Under the pieces are notes generated by a model. It did not search any database. It saw only the letters and a program-made list of their open reading frames with translations, and was not told the origin of the DNA. The translations under genes and the position numbers were made by a program. From assembly GCA_007026445.1 (NCBI GenBank), contig VDMD01000002.1, positions 3,038,001 to 3,102,000 of the forward strand: a DNA stretch of 64,000 bases, in the 5' to 3' direction. The stretch's first letter is position 1. Each line of letters starts with the position of its first letter. This document shows, in pieces, positions 45,838 to 58,545 of this stretch. The stretch comes from Schizophyllum amplum. Taxonomy: Eukaryota; Basidiomycota; Agaricomycetes; Agaricales; Schizophyllaceae.

Positions 45838-48800
45838 TTACTCCGGTCCTGAATCCGCACAATCCTCTGGGCGATCCAGAGCTACGCGCATGACCTCTGT
45901 CGCAGCAAGGTGCAATGGGAGCAGCGGGTCGACGGATTGCCGCCATCGCGTGGTCCCGAGTACAGCCAAATTATGGTAGCTCGTCGCCACATCTGCTTGC
46001 ATGTCGTGCTCCGATACCGCAGTCGTTGACGAGGCATGGCGAATATGCATCAGGTGGATCTGCAGGGTGGATATGGCTGCGGGTGAGCCAGCCGATGGGA
46101 CGCGAACCAGCGCAGTCGAGGATAGCGGAAGCGGTATGGCGGGTACGGAGTCCGGCTCGTCGTCATCATCGTTAGTGGGTCGTTGGGGGTGGGTAGCCGA
46201 GTCGTGAGTGTGTTGCGGGTCGACGATGAACGAGGCGCGGACATCCAAGTCGCGGTTCGCTGGGGGTAGACATATGGGTAGTCTGGTAGCGGAGGAGAGG
46301 GAGAATGTGGTGGCTGTCGTGTCAACGTAGATTTGACTCGCTACTGAATGCTTTGCAGACACAGGCCGAGGGCTGGAAGTTGATGCAAGCGATGGTCGAC
46401 ACGTCGTGAAGGCCCAAGGAACATCATGCTGCACGCAAAGAACAGCAGTACAGAGCGCGAACATATCGGGAGGATCGTCCAGCAACCGACTCCAAGCTGG
46501 AAAAGATCGTCAACTCAGATCGCAGCGAAGGTAGACTATCGCGTACCGGTCAATTCTGCCTCCGCCATGACACCAACTTTGGCTATTGCAATACGCCAAT
46601 CCGAGCTTGCCTTCCTGGCAAACTGTACAGCAAACGCCCAGACCTTGGCCACAATCAGGGTCTCCGGACTTGCGTCTTCACCGTCGCCATCCGTCGACGC
46701 CTGGTTGAGCCATGCCGTTGTGTCGTAAGCTTCGCCATACTCGTCAACACAAGCACAGGTGATCCACTTCCCGGACCGGCTGATCTGGTACCCGACATGC
46801 AGCAAGGTCCCTGTGTCGAGAAGGTCGTGCGCTGGTGTGCCGACGTAGGATACCTTTGTCTGCGGTGATCGTGCGAGCGTGAAGCTCGGGGCTTGAAAGT
46901 AGGTGCGCATCTTCTGATGAATGAAGAATTGCCGGGAGACAGAACGCTCGGCGGGTTGCAAGATGCGGTCGTATAGCTCCGTGCAGATGTGGTCGAACTC
47001 TGCAAAGGGCGATGGTGTCTGTGGCGACCAATGTACGACGTGCTCCGGCAGGAAGTGCCACTGGAGAACGCCGGATTCCAGCTGATCTTTGAAGATTTTG
47101 CGCAGGCCTGAACAGACGTGCCGTAGCTGGGGCGATGAGAGCGACATTGTAGATAGCGGTGTGAGTATCAGGAGCACCACGGTAGTGTCGTCCGAGCGCA
47201 GACTATCCACAAGCGCTGAATGTAGCGCGGCTAGTACACCGGTTAGTCTTTAGTATAGGTTGTGGCAATGGTCTTACCAATTTGCTTGCGGAATCCCGAA
47301 TCGAATCGTATCGGGTGTAAGCCTGGAGCACGGCCGGAAACATGTGTCCCGGGAGAAAGAAGGCCAAAGTGGCGAGCCTGCGAAGCGTCAGTAGGCTATC
47401 AATGCTCAAGATCTTTTACTCACCTCATACACATTGACCAAATGGCCTAGCCACGCCTCAGCCGCCGGGGTGCGCGAGCCGTCATCCTCGAACAGCATGT
47501 ATACCGTCGCATCCTTGTGCCCCGATTTTGGTCCCAAACCGAGCTTGTCCCAAAATCGCAGCGCAGTGGGCAGCATTTGCACAATGGAGTTGCCTTTGCC
47601 GACGGTCAGCAAAGGCGTCTCGAGGGCCTTGAGCGACTCAATCGCCGCCTCGTCCCCATTTTGCACGCCGCACAACGCGCCAAGCGACAATGGTGCGCAA
47701 CCGGCACTCCGAAACAGCTGGCCCACGACCGCCACATCGCTAGCTGACGGCGCGCTGCTGTCCTCCTCCCCGCCGTCGCTATTTGCTCTCCACACATCAC
47801 ACCACAGGCTGTTCTCCACCACTTCCCGCCCCACCATCTGCGCTGCTGCTTCGAGCGACCGGGACTTCTCCGCCGCTGATCCAACGATCGCCGCGGGAGA
47901 GACTGGCGTAGGGGCGAATGTCGGCGCCGTTACACCCACACCTGATGAGGGTCCCGACGAGGCCTGTGGTCGCAGTGGCGCACTGAGCGGTAGCAGGAGC
48001 TCATGACAGAACTGTGTTTGCGGCAGCGTCGGCCCTAGCGGTAGATACGCCGGCGGCATTGGCGTCGACGCGCGCGAGTGCCAATCCCGCAACTCTTCCT
48101 CCGCCGTTGGCCCGTCCTCGTCCCCGTCCTCGTCGTCCGTGGGCGGCTCCTCCGGAGGCTGCTCGCGCTCCCACTCGATGCAGTCGTCTTCCCAGCTATA
48201 CACCGGGACCCGGAGCGCGCGTGGGGGGTCTGGGCCGCGGAACTTGCGCTTGACGCCAACGAGCTTGCGCACGACCCCTACCCGCGGGTCGGTCGCCGCT
48301 GCATACCAGCCCGGGCGCAAGACGGGCGGTGGCGGCGACTCCTCCCGGACGTCCTCTGCCGGCGGGCTCGGGAGCGCGAACGCGAATTTGCCGGCGCCCG
48401 CGTACTTGTCATCCAGACGTCGGTGGCTCTGCGCAAAGGAGATGGCGTCGAACATGCCCTCGCTCTTGCGGCGGGCGGGTAGGTGGACGCCCGGTGTTTC
48501 TGGCCAGTCCTGTGTCTCCGCGGGTGGAGAGGGCGGGAGGACATCTGGTGTGATCATGAAGGTGGTTTCATCCGGCGTCGGCATGGTGGTGTACACTATG
48601 GGTGGTGGGGCGGGCGGTGGGGGTGGCATGGTCACGGAGGATACGGCGCTGATGATGGTGGTGGGCGCCTGACCGTCGCCCGAGGCCGGCTTGTCGAAGA
48701 AGTTCCAGTCCGCGTCGGAGAAGGACATGTCCATGTCGAATGCCATGATGTCGATGTTGTTGTTCGAGATGGGAGGAGCGATGGGTGCAGGGGTCGGGGT

Positions 48801-50525
48801 GGTCATCTTTGCAGCGTCAGACATGCTCGAATCGTTGACCGGTACAGACATGGTCGCGTCCTCGAACATGCTAAAGTCCATGCCTCCAAGATAACCGTAG
48901 CCATTGTTTGTCGTTTCTGGAATATTGGTCCAGCCTTGCGTGGGATGTTGGGATGGTACAGACATAGATGGCTGCGCAAATGCTGCCGCAGCGGGTGAGA
49001 CGACCACAGAAGGCATCGTTGGTGGTGAAGGATACATCGAGCTCGCGCCCTGCACCGCTCCAGAAGTCGAAGCAACGGGCTGCTCGTTGACAGTGATCTT
49101 TGGTACATTACCGCTCGTGCTTCGCATCTGGCGGAGTCGCTCCCGCTCTTTCTCCCTTTCTTTCGCCACCGCGTCCACGTAGCCGCTAACCTCGCGGGCG
49201 ACCGTGCCCAGATCCCCTGGTGGTCTGCCGGCCGTCAGCACGCGAAAGAGGCATGTCGCTCGATCCTGCGACACCGCGGCAACTTGAACGACCGGCGCGT
49301 ACGGCGACGCCGAGGGCAGCGGAGATACAGCTGCTGAGGATGCCGCGGAGGCTGAGGCAATGGTCGACAGGGACGGTGGCATTGCGTTCGCCAGCACAGG
49401 CGACGGCTGGAGCGGCGCGGGGAGCGCGGGGATGTACTCCAGCGGCCTCCGCCCCGAGTTCGCCGCGTTCTGGAAGGTGAGGCAGAGTCGGCTCGGATAG
49501 ACGATCGTTAGGCCCTTGTCCTCCCCACGCCGGTTCTCCACGCTGATCCACCCGACGACATATCGTGGCCGCGGTTGTGATGGGGTGAAAGGGCAGAGAC
49601 CGAGGCCGCGGAAGCTTTCTTCGAAGGATCGGTCGAGTGCCTTGCTGTCCGGAGGGCTGTAGTCGGCGAGAAAGTATGCTGGGGTGCCGTGGGGGAGGAG
49701 TGTAATGGGTGACCCAGCCTGAAGGGTGCTTGGTAGGGGACAATGGGCTGTCTTGCGAAGGACGGGGTGAATGAGGAGGCGAAGCGAGCGATCTAGCTGT
49801 ACATCGACATGCACAAAGGTAAGTGGCCTGGTCGGTCCTTAGTGAGATTGTGCACAATCGAGGGTGATATAACGCACCTGGTGCTTGCACGAGTATCCCA
49901 GCCCGAATACCAGTTGTCGTCCGAAGGCTGGGGTATGGAGGCGCCGAAGACGAAGCCGGACTTGAAGCGCTGCACATCGCGTTTGACCTGGCCGCCTTGT
50001 TTGACGATATCGTCAATGAACCGGGTGCGTACAGACTCAAGAAAGTGGTTGAATATTCTCCGGATTGACTTGCGGGGTAGGCGAGCGTCTGGGCCATATA
50101 TGTCATTCAGCTCTATGCACGCGGGCTCCTGAGCTGGTCGATATAAGTGGCTGCAATCAATATAGAGCAAAAGACAGACCTGAAAGTCCCTCAAACTGAT
50201 AGTTGGACATCATCGTCAATGCGTCCCCCGCCGCATCCGGCGCGGAGAGCTTGAATGCATAGATGTGAGATCGCCTTCCCGCCTTGACGCTGGTCAGAAC
50301 AGCGTCTGCGAGAGCCTTGCCTGCACTCTGGTGTAGTATCGCCAGCCGGGCCCTCTCGACGGTGCCGCTGCCACCGTCCGCGTAGTCGGTCAGAGGGGAG
50401 AGCCTGGTGTATACAAGGCATGGATTCGGAGGAAGATCAAAGGCGGAGGCCAGCAGCAAGTCTGAGTGGGATATGATGGGCGGAAATGTTGCGGCGCACA
50501 GCGAGCTCGACGGCTTGCTCGTCAT
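45838..50525 (-). CDS. MED13: Mediator complex subunit 13
   Basis: Six exons, 50525-50180, 50133-49878, 49827-47424, 47377-47278, 47230-46547 and 46496-45838, give 1482 residues (yeast Med13 is about 1420). The N-terminal domain reads into EPACIELNDIYG, RFKSGFVFG and TFVHVDVQLDRSLRLLIHP, typical of Med13. A long Pro/Ser/Ala-rich disordered middle occupies exon 3, with acidic patches such as TDDEDGDEDG. The conserved C-terminal PIWI/MID-like part follows (VVLLILTPLSTM, KVSYVGTPAHDLLDTG, SGKWITCACVDEYGE, HNLAVLGTTRW, LPLHLAA). Med13 links the CDK8 kinase module to core Mediator and is a general repressor or tuner of Pol II transcription. The start is the first ATG of the frame. Exon 2 and 3 acceptors were chosen by frame. 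Confidence 0.93.
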
Positions 50526-51021
50526 CGTTGGTGGCGGCGACAGCGCTGAGGACGACGAGCACGGTGGTCATCTATTATTAACCACCGCGTCAGCTGATTT
50601 AGTCACTACATCAATCATGTTCGACTTGGACCTTCAACTGCTCGTGCTCTTCTCGTGTCTGCAATACACGACTGTCTTGCCTTCGTCATTCAGCCCAGAT
50701 ATTTCTCTACTGCTGCGCCCGCCGCCAATGGAAGGAGCATGGCTTTTCCTCCTCTTTGTGGATCACCAGAGGGCCCACATTCATTCATTACAATAATGAC
50801 CTTTAAGCTTTATGCCCGCTGGGTCACAGCACTCAGCACCACATTTCCCGAGGTCGCGGAATCAGTAAGATGTCGGTAAGGCGCTACTCCTGTCCAGTGA
50901 GGGGTCGACTTACGCTTATATACGCTTGCCGTCGCCGAGACGAACGGGAGAGCTGCCGCTGTGATATAAAACCTGGCCAGCCGTCCCACCCACCACAACA
51001 CAGAACAACGAACAGTTCATC
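50526..51021. promoter_or_regulatory. Divergent promoter, MED13 / third NmrA-like gene
   Basis: 496 bp between opposing start codons. A TATAAAA box at 50965-50971 lies about 50 bp upstream of the plus-strand ATG. No TATA is clear on the MED13 side. ORFs here have no support. Confidence 0.55.
50965..50971 (+). promoter_or_regulatory. TATA box of third NmrA-like gene
   Basis: TATAAAA about 50 bp upstream of the ATG at 51022, at a typical fungal distance. Confidence 0.6.
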
Positions 51022-52294
51022 ATGTCAACCGACAGCAAGCCTAGAGTCGTTATCGTCGGTGGTACTGGCGCTACCGGTGTCAGCGTTGTCGACGGATTGC
51101 TTCGATCTGGCAACTTTGTGCGTGTCTTGTACTATATTCACGTTACTCCTACTAACAGATCTACCACAATCTCATTCAGCGAGTGGCCGTGGTAACGCGA
51201 TCGCCGCAGAAGCCCGCCTCCCTCGAGCTGCAGAACCGAGGCATCGAGCTCCTGGCTTGCCCGGACCTCGCGGCCGCGACGCACGCAGACTTCGTCGCAC
51301 TGTTGAAGGACGCAGACATCCTCATATGCACGATGCATGCCTACCTCCTTGACGTCCAGCGTACGCTCTTCGCTGCGGCCAAGGAGGTGGGCGTCAAGCG
51401 CGTCGTGCCCTGCGACTTTAGCACACATGCTCCGAAGGGCGCGATGCTCATAAACGACAAGGTGACTGCCCACTGCCTTCTCTCAATATTCCTTGCATTA
51501 GCTCATCGACATCCCCCAGAAACTCGCCATCCGCGACTACGCCCGCGAGCTCGGACTCGGCTACACCTTCATTGAGGTAGGCTACTGGTACCAGGTTAGT
51601 GCTCTTCTTCCATCACTACGCATCTCCTGGCATCCCTCCGTTTCCTCCGCAGTCACTCAATGAGGTGACCATCTTTTTAGGTCCTCCTCCCTTACCCGCC
51701 CAGCTACGCCGGTGAGCCCCTCGCTGACGTCAGCTTCCGCTTCCTCGGCTCCGGCACCGTGCCCACCGCGGGCACCGACCTGCACCACATCGGCGACTAC
51801 GTGGCGCTCATCCTCGCCGACGCGCGCACCCTCAACCAGACCGTCTTCGTGTGGGAGGACCACGTCACGGAGGCGGACCTCTTCCGCATCGCGGAGGAGA
51901 AGTGCGGCGATGGGGAAGGGCTGCGCAAGCTGACGGTGAAGGTGCGGGGCGGCGTCCACTACATGTCCTGTTCAAGCTGTGTGTTTGCACATTGCCTTCT
52001 AACGACGTGCCGCAGGTCCCCGAATCCCAAATCGAAGCAGACGTGCAGGCCGCCATCGCGGGCGGCGAGGCAGCCCTCGGCATGCGCTACCTCTTAGAGT
52101 ACGCGCAGAGCTTGTTCGTCCGCGGCGACAACACGCGGGACAACGCGGTGCGCGGCGGCGCGCTGGATGCGCGGGAGTTGTATCCAGAGTACAAGAGCCG
52201 CACGGTGGCCGAGTTCGCGGAGACGTACTACCCGAACCCGCCGTACCCGTGGTCGGAGGAGACAATGGAGCAGTTTCGGGCGGCGACGAAATAG
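51022..52294 (+). CDS. NmrA/isoflavone-reductase-like protein
   Basis: Five exons, 51022-51117, 51180-51461, 51502-51594, 51681-51941 and 52016-52294, encode 336 residues; all introns are phase 0. [19 protein letters not shown] near the N-terminus is the GxxGxxG Rossmann motif, and VVTRSP holds the basic residue expected for NADP(H). [14 protein letters not shown] and [17 protein letters not shown] match the PCBER/isoflavone-reductase-like branch of the NmrA family. The C-terminal [14 protein letters not shown] segment is also common in fungal members. It differs clearly in sequence and intron positions from the two NmrA-like genes at the left end, so it is not part of that duplication. Substrate unknown. 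Confidence 0.9.
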
Positions 52295-53261
52295 GAGGTC
52301 GGCACCGTGGATACATGAGGAGAGGAAGGGACACAAACTCTAGTGCGGTCTTATGCGAGTTATATCGAGCGTTCCAGATATTCAAGTCTGAACAGAAGTC
52401 ACTGAAATTATGGCCTTTGCAGTACAAGGACGTTGTCAAGCCTTGCCACACAACAGTGTCAATGGTAGGTCAATGGGTTGGGCTTGATCTATCCGGACCG
52501 TCCCAGTCAAGCTGTCGAAGCGCACACGAGTAACACACTCGTGTGGTGCAGACACGGACGAGGAGACTTGGAGCTCATGCGGAGATGTTTGGGGTCCATG
52601 GAGTGACAAGACCCAAAGGTCTGCAGATGACAAGCGCGCGCTGGCCATGGTGCATAGACTGTTGGAAGACGGGACACGCCTATTGTCGTTTAGAAAAAGT
52701 GATCCTGCGGTGAGGTCGTCTCAGGAGTTTCTTAGAGATTTCGCTAGTCTCCAAGGCAGACATAATGCGCTCGGACGTTGGGTGAAAGCACTCGGACACT
52801 AGGTGAATTGGGGTACAATAGAAAAGATACGGTGTCTTGTGGGTGTAGAGTATTATAGTATATGCGAAAAGAGGTAGTGGGGGAGGAAGGCGTAATGGTG
52901 GAGAAAGCGGCTACGAGAGAGAAGGGGCTGTGGGTGATGCGAGTGAGAGACGGAAGCCCGTGGTGAGGCGTGGGTGGAGCCCGCGACGAGGCGTGCAGAA
53001 CCCAGAATAAGACAGACAGGCCAGGCAGAGCCATGGAAAAAATGGCAGAGCCTAGACCGGCGAGTAAAACCCGGGGAAGGTAAATCCTGGACTGAAAGGT
53101 AAAGCCTAGGTGAAGCTTGAGATAACGCAAGAAGGTAGGGCGGAAAGGTATACAACGTCCTCCAAGAAGTGGCGGTCAGCGTCTTCGATGGTGATAGCTT
53201 TGTATGTTGGACGATCGGGTCGATTATATATGATGGACTTGACGAACACTACTCCCGTCGA
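52295..53261. other. Long convergent 3' intergenic region
   Basis: About 970 bp between the ends of the NmrA-like and HMG-box genes. A 128-residue hydrophobic minus-strand ORF (52744-53130) lacks a recognisable fold and was rejected. No repeat or RNA gene is seen. Confidence 0.5.
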
Positions 53262-54310
53262 TTATTTCGTGGTCCTTTTTGCGCCCTTCTTCGGTGGCGG
53301 CGGCTGGGGTTCGTCGTCGGCGTCCGTCGAGTCCTCGCTCATCTCCGGCGAGGGTTGCTTGGCCTTCTTCGCAGTGGCCTTCTTGGGCGGCGGCTGGGGC
53401 TCGTCGTCCGCGTCCGTGGAATCCTCAGACATCGCGGGCGAGGGGGCTCTGGGCTTCGCCTTGCTCGCGGGTTTGGCAGCAGGCGCGGACTTGGCCGATA
53501 TTTTGGACACCTTGGACGGCGGGGGGCGCGCAGGGGGCTCGTCCGCCTCGGACTCGCTGGCCTCCTCTTCGCTGTCGCCCACGGAGGACTCGGATGGCTT
53601 GACCACGGCGACGGGCGCGGGAGCGGCGACGGCGGGCTTCTTGATGCCCTTCTTCTGTGAACTCTGGTCAGGTCGCGTATGGCGATCGGGATGATGTGAT
53701 GCACCTCGACAGGCTGGATGTTGTTCGCAACGTTGTACTCCTTCACGGTTTCCGCATAGACGTCCTTGAGCTGCGCGGCCTTGGCCTCGTATGCCTGAGA
53801 GCGGTGTCAGGGAAAGGGGGTACACGAGGGTGACAGGGGGTACGGACCGCCTTCTCTTTCTCGGGGAGCGCCTTCCAGGTGTCCGAGATGTGCCGAAGCA
53901 GATCGGTGTTGTGGAGGCCGGGGTTCTGCTCCTTCATGAGCGCGCGGCAGTCGTTTTGGTAGAGGATGTAGGAGGTGGCGGGGCGCTTGGGAGCGTTTGG
54001 GTCCTTCTCCTTCTTGGCACGTTTCTTGCGCTTGCCATCGGCCTCGTCGTCGTTGGGGGACTTGCGCTTGCGGCCGCGGCTCTTAGTAGGGAGGTCGTCG
54101 TCGGACGAGTCGTGCGCGCCGTTGATCGCCTTGCCGTTCACGACGACCTTGGCGTAGGCATCCGCGTCCTCTGCCACTGCGCGCAGGTAGCTCGAGAGCT
54201 GCTTGAGCGAGGTGGCGAGCTGTGGGCGGTGTAAGACGCGTCTTACTATCAGTAAGGACGGGGTCACTGACCTTTTCAGCGTGAACATCAATGATTTTGC
54301 TGTCAGCCAT
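53262..54310 (-). CDS. HMG-box DNA-binding protein
   Basis: Four exons, 54310-54272, 54219-53848, 53794-53705 and 53663-53262, encode 300 residues. A short N-terminal region with a helical stretch (LATSLKQLSSYLRAV) leads to basic sequence (KSRGRKRK, KRKKRAKKEK). The HMG box follows at about residues 95-160: KDPNAPKRPATSYILYQND, then LLRHISDTWKALPEKEKAAY. This matches the Nhp6/HMO-type box that bends DNA without sequence specificity. The tail is Lys/Pro/Ser-rich with acidic patches and contains an internal duplication (SEDSTDADDEPQPPP occurs twice). It probably acts as a chromatin architectural factor in the nucleus. It is divergent from the PNUTS-like gene. Confidence 0.92.
53290..53440. repeat. 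Internal coding duplication in HMG-box tail
   Basis: Two copies of a roughly 90-bp segment encode the SEDSTDADDEPQPPP-KK unit of the HMG protein tail, with small differences in the linker. Confidence 0.7.
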
Positions 54311-54593
54311 GGTGGTTAGAGACAAGTCAAACCAGCGATTGAAACTTTTCTGATCTCGGTCAACAAAAAAGTAAAGGCGCACGTGAAACTGGACTTTGCC
54401 GACGATTCAAGCTCCGACCAAACCAAGACGGCAAGCGGGAGGAGCGCGTCTGCTTTTGACCACCGCGCCCGGCGAGAACGACGACAAAGAGGCGAGGCGA
54501 CGTTCACCGTTGTCGCGCACGACGAGCTCGGCACTTGAGAGAGAGAAATTCCGAGATAAAATCAGGCTGCTCCCCGATAAAAAGTCTCGAAAT
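54311..54593. promoter_or_regulatory. Divergent promoter, HMG-box / PNUTS-like
   Basis: 283 bp between the two start codons. No TATA box is clear. Confidence 0.5.
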
Positions 54594-57500
54594 ATGGATG
54601 CGGGTGCTGTGTACAATGACTGGCTCTACCAGCAGCCTCAGGTCTTCAATCAGAAGCCCACCGAACCCGAATGGCAAAGGCAGCAGCAGCAGAACGCGTC
54701 CACGACCGAAGCGCCGGCGCCATCGACCGGCTATCCAACAACAGACAGCGGTGAGTCGCGCCCGTCGCGTTCTCACGAGCATGTCCTAAACCCCCGCAGC
54801 CGCCGCCAGCTCGTCGGCCACCAGCCCCACATACATCCCCTACAACTACAACTACGTCCCGCACTCGTACACCACCACCGCATACCAGGCAGCCCAGTGG
54901 CAGAATCAGCCGGGCGCGTACGCGAACAGCGTAGGCCAGCATGTTACCACCACCCATCCACCCCCGCAGAACCCGCCAACACAATCCCCAATGGTTATAG
55001 AGTACGTGCAGGCCACACTCACTTTCTTGACCGCTGACAAACCCTCACAGTCCGTCCCTGACGGCCTCCAATGGCGATCTGCAACAGTACAACGGATACT
55101 TTGGGCAGGCCTCACCTTCCGCTCCCACTCCCCCAACACCCCAGCAACTGCAGCTCCAGTACCAACGTCAGCAGCAGCAACCTCCGGCCCATCAGCAGCA
55201 GCGTCCCCCTTCGTCGCAGGATTACAACTACCCCGGCTACCCGCCATTGTATCCAAATTACCTCGCTAACCCCTTGCAAGGACATTCGCAGTCACCCCAA
55301 CCGCCGACAGTCTCCCCATCTTCGCTTCAGACTCCTTCACCTTTCGCGCCCATCGGTTCTCATCAATTTTATAACCCGACTCCCGTAACAGCGACTGCGT
55401 CGGGCTCCTCTACAATATCCAGTACAGCGACTCAGCAGCCCCAACCTTCTTTACCTCCCCCAGGTCCCACGCCAGAAGAGAAGAGGAATAGGTTCATGGC
55501 GGCATTGCGGCCTTTGCTCGCTGATACTGCTTTCACCGGTGCCCAGGCTGTGAACTCTCTCATGAATCGAATACACGATTATGGAGTTGACGACGTGGAT
55601 GCGCCTACACGGAAGACAATATTGAACGCTGTGCGTGACCATGCGGGGAATCACTACTTCCGCGCGTGGTCGGAAAATCCCGAAGCAATCGATGTCACGC
55701 GCGACTGGCTCAAGCAAGGCTACCAAGCGAAGGATGAGACCGTAATGCCGCTCTTGCATGTGCGTATCGGCCCTCATAAAGTGGGAACGTATATTGAAGT
55801 AACTTGCAGCTTATCGACCGTCTACCGTTCACTGTACAAACCCTTGCGGAGTCCAAGATGGGCAAGATCATCCGCAAGCTCGCCAAGGAAGCGTCTAGCG
55901 CAGGTGAGTCATCACCATCATCTTCCCACGTAGATACGTGTCCACCCTTTCCTCATGGACGAAGCGGCAAGGCTTGGGTATCGGAGTTCAACATGAAACC
56001 GTCGCGTACTACAAGCTTTCATGTGCAACTCTCTAAATACCTACTTGACGACCACCTCGTCGTCTTAATCGTTGTAGATAGACCATTCTAGTTTTCTCAC
56101 GTGTATCGAGCCGCCCGATATCTGACAAGTGAATGCAGCGATCAAGGATATGGCCACGAACATCGAACGCCGCTGGCGTGCCATGATCAGCGAGTCAGAA
56201 GGTGAGTGCATGTCGGTATGCTATACGAGTCGGAGGCTGAATAGATACCCATAGCCAAGACGAAGTCCGGGGAGAAACGCAAGCCCACCGAACCCCCGCC
56301 ATCCAAGCCCGCGCCGCCGAAGAAGCAGGCGCTCGCGGCGTCGGCGAAGCCGGTCGCGGTGAAGAGGGAGACACCGTCGGCGGGAGCCTCCGCCAAGGCA
56401 GCCGCGGGAGCGAAGGTGGACGCCGGGTTCTTCAGCGCGCCCAAGGCGAAGCCGAAGCTGCCCTCGTTCAAGAAGGCGACGACGGCTGCGCCGGCGGAGG
56501 TGAAGAGGGAAGTGGACGTGGGCGTGGCGCAGCCGAGCTCGTACGACCCGTTCAAGGAGACGCTGATGAGCATGAAGAAGCGGGATAGTCCGGCGGCGAC
56601 GCCGCAACCGCCTGCGACGCCTGCGGCGAGTGTCAGTGCGAAGACGGGGAAGAAGAAGAAGAGTGTGACGTGGGCGCCGGAGGATAAGCTGGAGAGCGTC
56701 CGCCTTATCGAGAAGGCGGTGTACGACGACGATGAGGTGCGTGCTATACCCGAACTTGTGCAGTTTTGTGTTGTGCTGACGGGGGAGCAGAGCGGACCTC
56801 ACCCGCAACACCACGACCTGCGCGATTTCGACCGTGGTGAAGGTGCTGCGTTGAAACATCTTTTCGAAGAGGTTATCGATTGGTTCGAGCCCGTCTGTAC
56901 GTTGTATTGTGTTACTTGCTGGGAATCGCGCTCATGGTACGCAGTAATCGACATCAAGGACGAGGAACGGTACGACCGCGGGCGCGAAAGCGTTGAGAAG
57001 GAGGTGCAGGAGCAGCGCGAGGCGACAGCGCTAGCCGCGCTGTATCCTGACCCATCACTGATTCCCGAGAGTCCGTCAGAACCGCCGACTGCTCTCTCCG
57101 ACGAGGAGACAGAGCAGGGCATGCTGCTCATGAACGCCGGTCCAGAGATTCAAGCCGAGATAAGCGAGCACCCGGGCGACGATTTCGCCCCGGGGCCCTC
57201 GATGGGCTCCGTCGCGGAGCTCGTCGGTCAGCTCGCGGCGGGTAACCAGAGCTTCGTCGACCCGTCCATGAGCGGTGCCCAGTTCAACGCCCCGCCAGGG
57301 CTTGATCTGAAGGCTGCGGGCATCGACGCTGCCGCGACGGTCGGCGCGCTGCAGAACCTCCCACAGGACACACTGCAGACGCTGCTGTCGCAGCTGCAGA
57401 ACACGATGGCGGTGGCGCAGGCGCCCCAGCCCCAGCAGCCGCCACCGCCACCGTCTTACCAATGGGGCGGCGCCCCAGGCTCTGGTGGTCCGCCGCCCGG

Positions 57501-57798
57501 GGACGGATACGGGGAATATGATCGGTGGAACAATAATGGGCACTCCGAGGGTGGCTACGGCCGAGGCCGCGGTCGCGGGCGGGGGCGCGGCGGCGGCGGT
57601 GGCGGCGGAGGAGGCGACTATAGACCGTACTCTAAACGAAAGCCGTGCAGTTTCTTTCAGCAAGGAAGGCGCGTGAAATTATTCTCCTTATGCGGAAATA
57701 GCATTGCCGCATGCGGAAGGGCAGAACAAAGAACTGATGATGCTTGCGTAAACAGATGTCGATATGGCGATCAGTGCGATTTCCTGCACGAGATGTAA
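54594..57798 (+). CDS. PNUTS/PPP1R10-type PP1 regulatory protein
   Basis: Nine exons, 54594-54750, 54800-55001, 55051-55759, 55810-55903, 56139-56201, 56255-56736, 56791-56896, 56945-57668 and 57756-57798, encode 859 residues. A Gln/Pro/Tyr-rich N-terminus precedes a helical region at about 300-420 that resembles the TFIIS N-terminal (LW) domain (LKQGYQAKDETVMPLL, PFTVQTLAESKMGKIIRKL). KKKSVTWAPEDKLE near residue 570 is an RVxF-type PP1 docking motif, like the TVTW site of animal PNUTS. An RGG/Gly-rich stretch and a C-terminal C3H1 finger (CSFFQQGRCRYGDQCDFLH) end the protein. This domain order is that of PNUTS, which targets PP1 to RNA polymerase II termination complexes. The last intron must use a GC donor (57669) to form the finger. 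Confidence 0.85.
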
Positions 57799-58545
57799 TC
57801 CTCAGCAGCGAAGCAAGGCGAGGACGATCCTATCCGGCTGGCCATGGACGGGAGGTAGCTTGGGGCGGCGGAAAGGCTCGGTTGCCGCACGTGTCTGTCT
57901 CTACCGAGTATCGTTCTTTCCCTCGAACACAATTGCATATTTCACCTACAGTACATATCATCTGCACTACTCATTCACGTTCAGTTGACATCCACTCATA
58001 ATATAGCATTATATCTATGTTCACGTAGGCTCGTGCTCTCGGACAGGCCGTCACCATTCGAATCTGAACTTGAACATGTACGTGACCTCTCGAGAAAAAG
58101 GTGCTGAGTCACAGTGACCGCAGGTACTCTGTTCTATCCTTCTGCAGACGCCGAGTGGTCGTGTCAGGCCTCAGTCACCCGTGGCAGACGTTCGTAGCGC
58201 CTTGTTGTCGCACTGAACCGAAGGTCTTGATTATGAAGAGATGGTCATTGCGATCCTCGTTGTTCCCGAGTGAGAGTAAGTAAATGCAGTAAACTACACG
58301 GATAGAGAAATCAAAGTGGAGAGAAAAGGCTACAATAAATATGCAAGCTTGCGTAGAATTACAAGGCGATGGCTTGATGAGGAGAGTATCTATGCTATCA
58401 GACATATATGGGCACACAAAACAAAGGACACAGATGATTCCACCAAGAGCACATAGGATATCGACAAGGAATAACACATAGATAGTGTTGAAGATCGTGG
58501 ACGCGTGGTATGGAGGGTCCGAACAGCTCGAAAAAGCATCGTCAT
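57799..58545. other. Convergent 3' intergenic region
   Basis: About 750 bp between the ends of the PNUTS-like and LDB-like genes; AT-richer than coding DNA. No ORF, repeat or RNA gene is supported. Confidence 0.5.

Noticed and set aside
52744..53130. 128-residue hydrophobic minus-strand ORF
   Set aside because: It has no recognisable motif, no splice context and odd composition (Ser/Pro/Leu runs); it lies in a shared 3' region and is likely chance.
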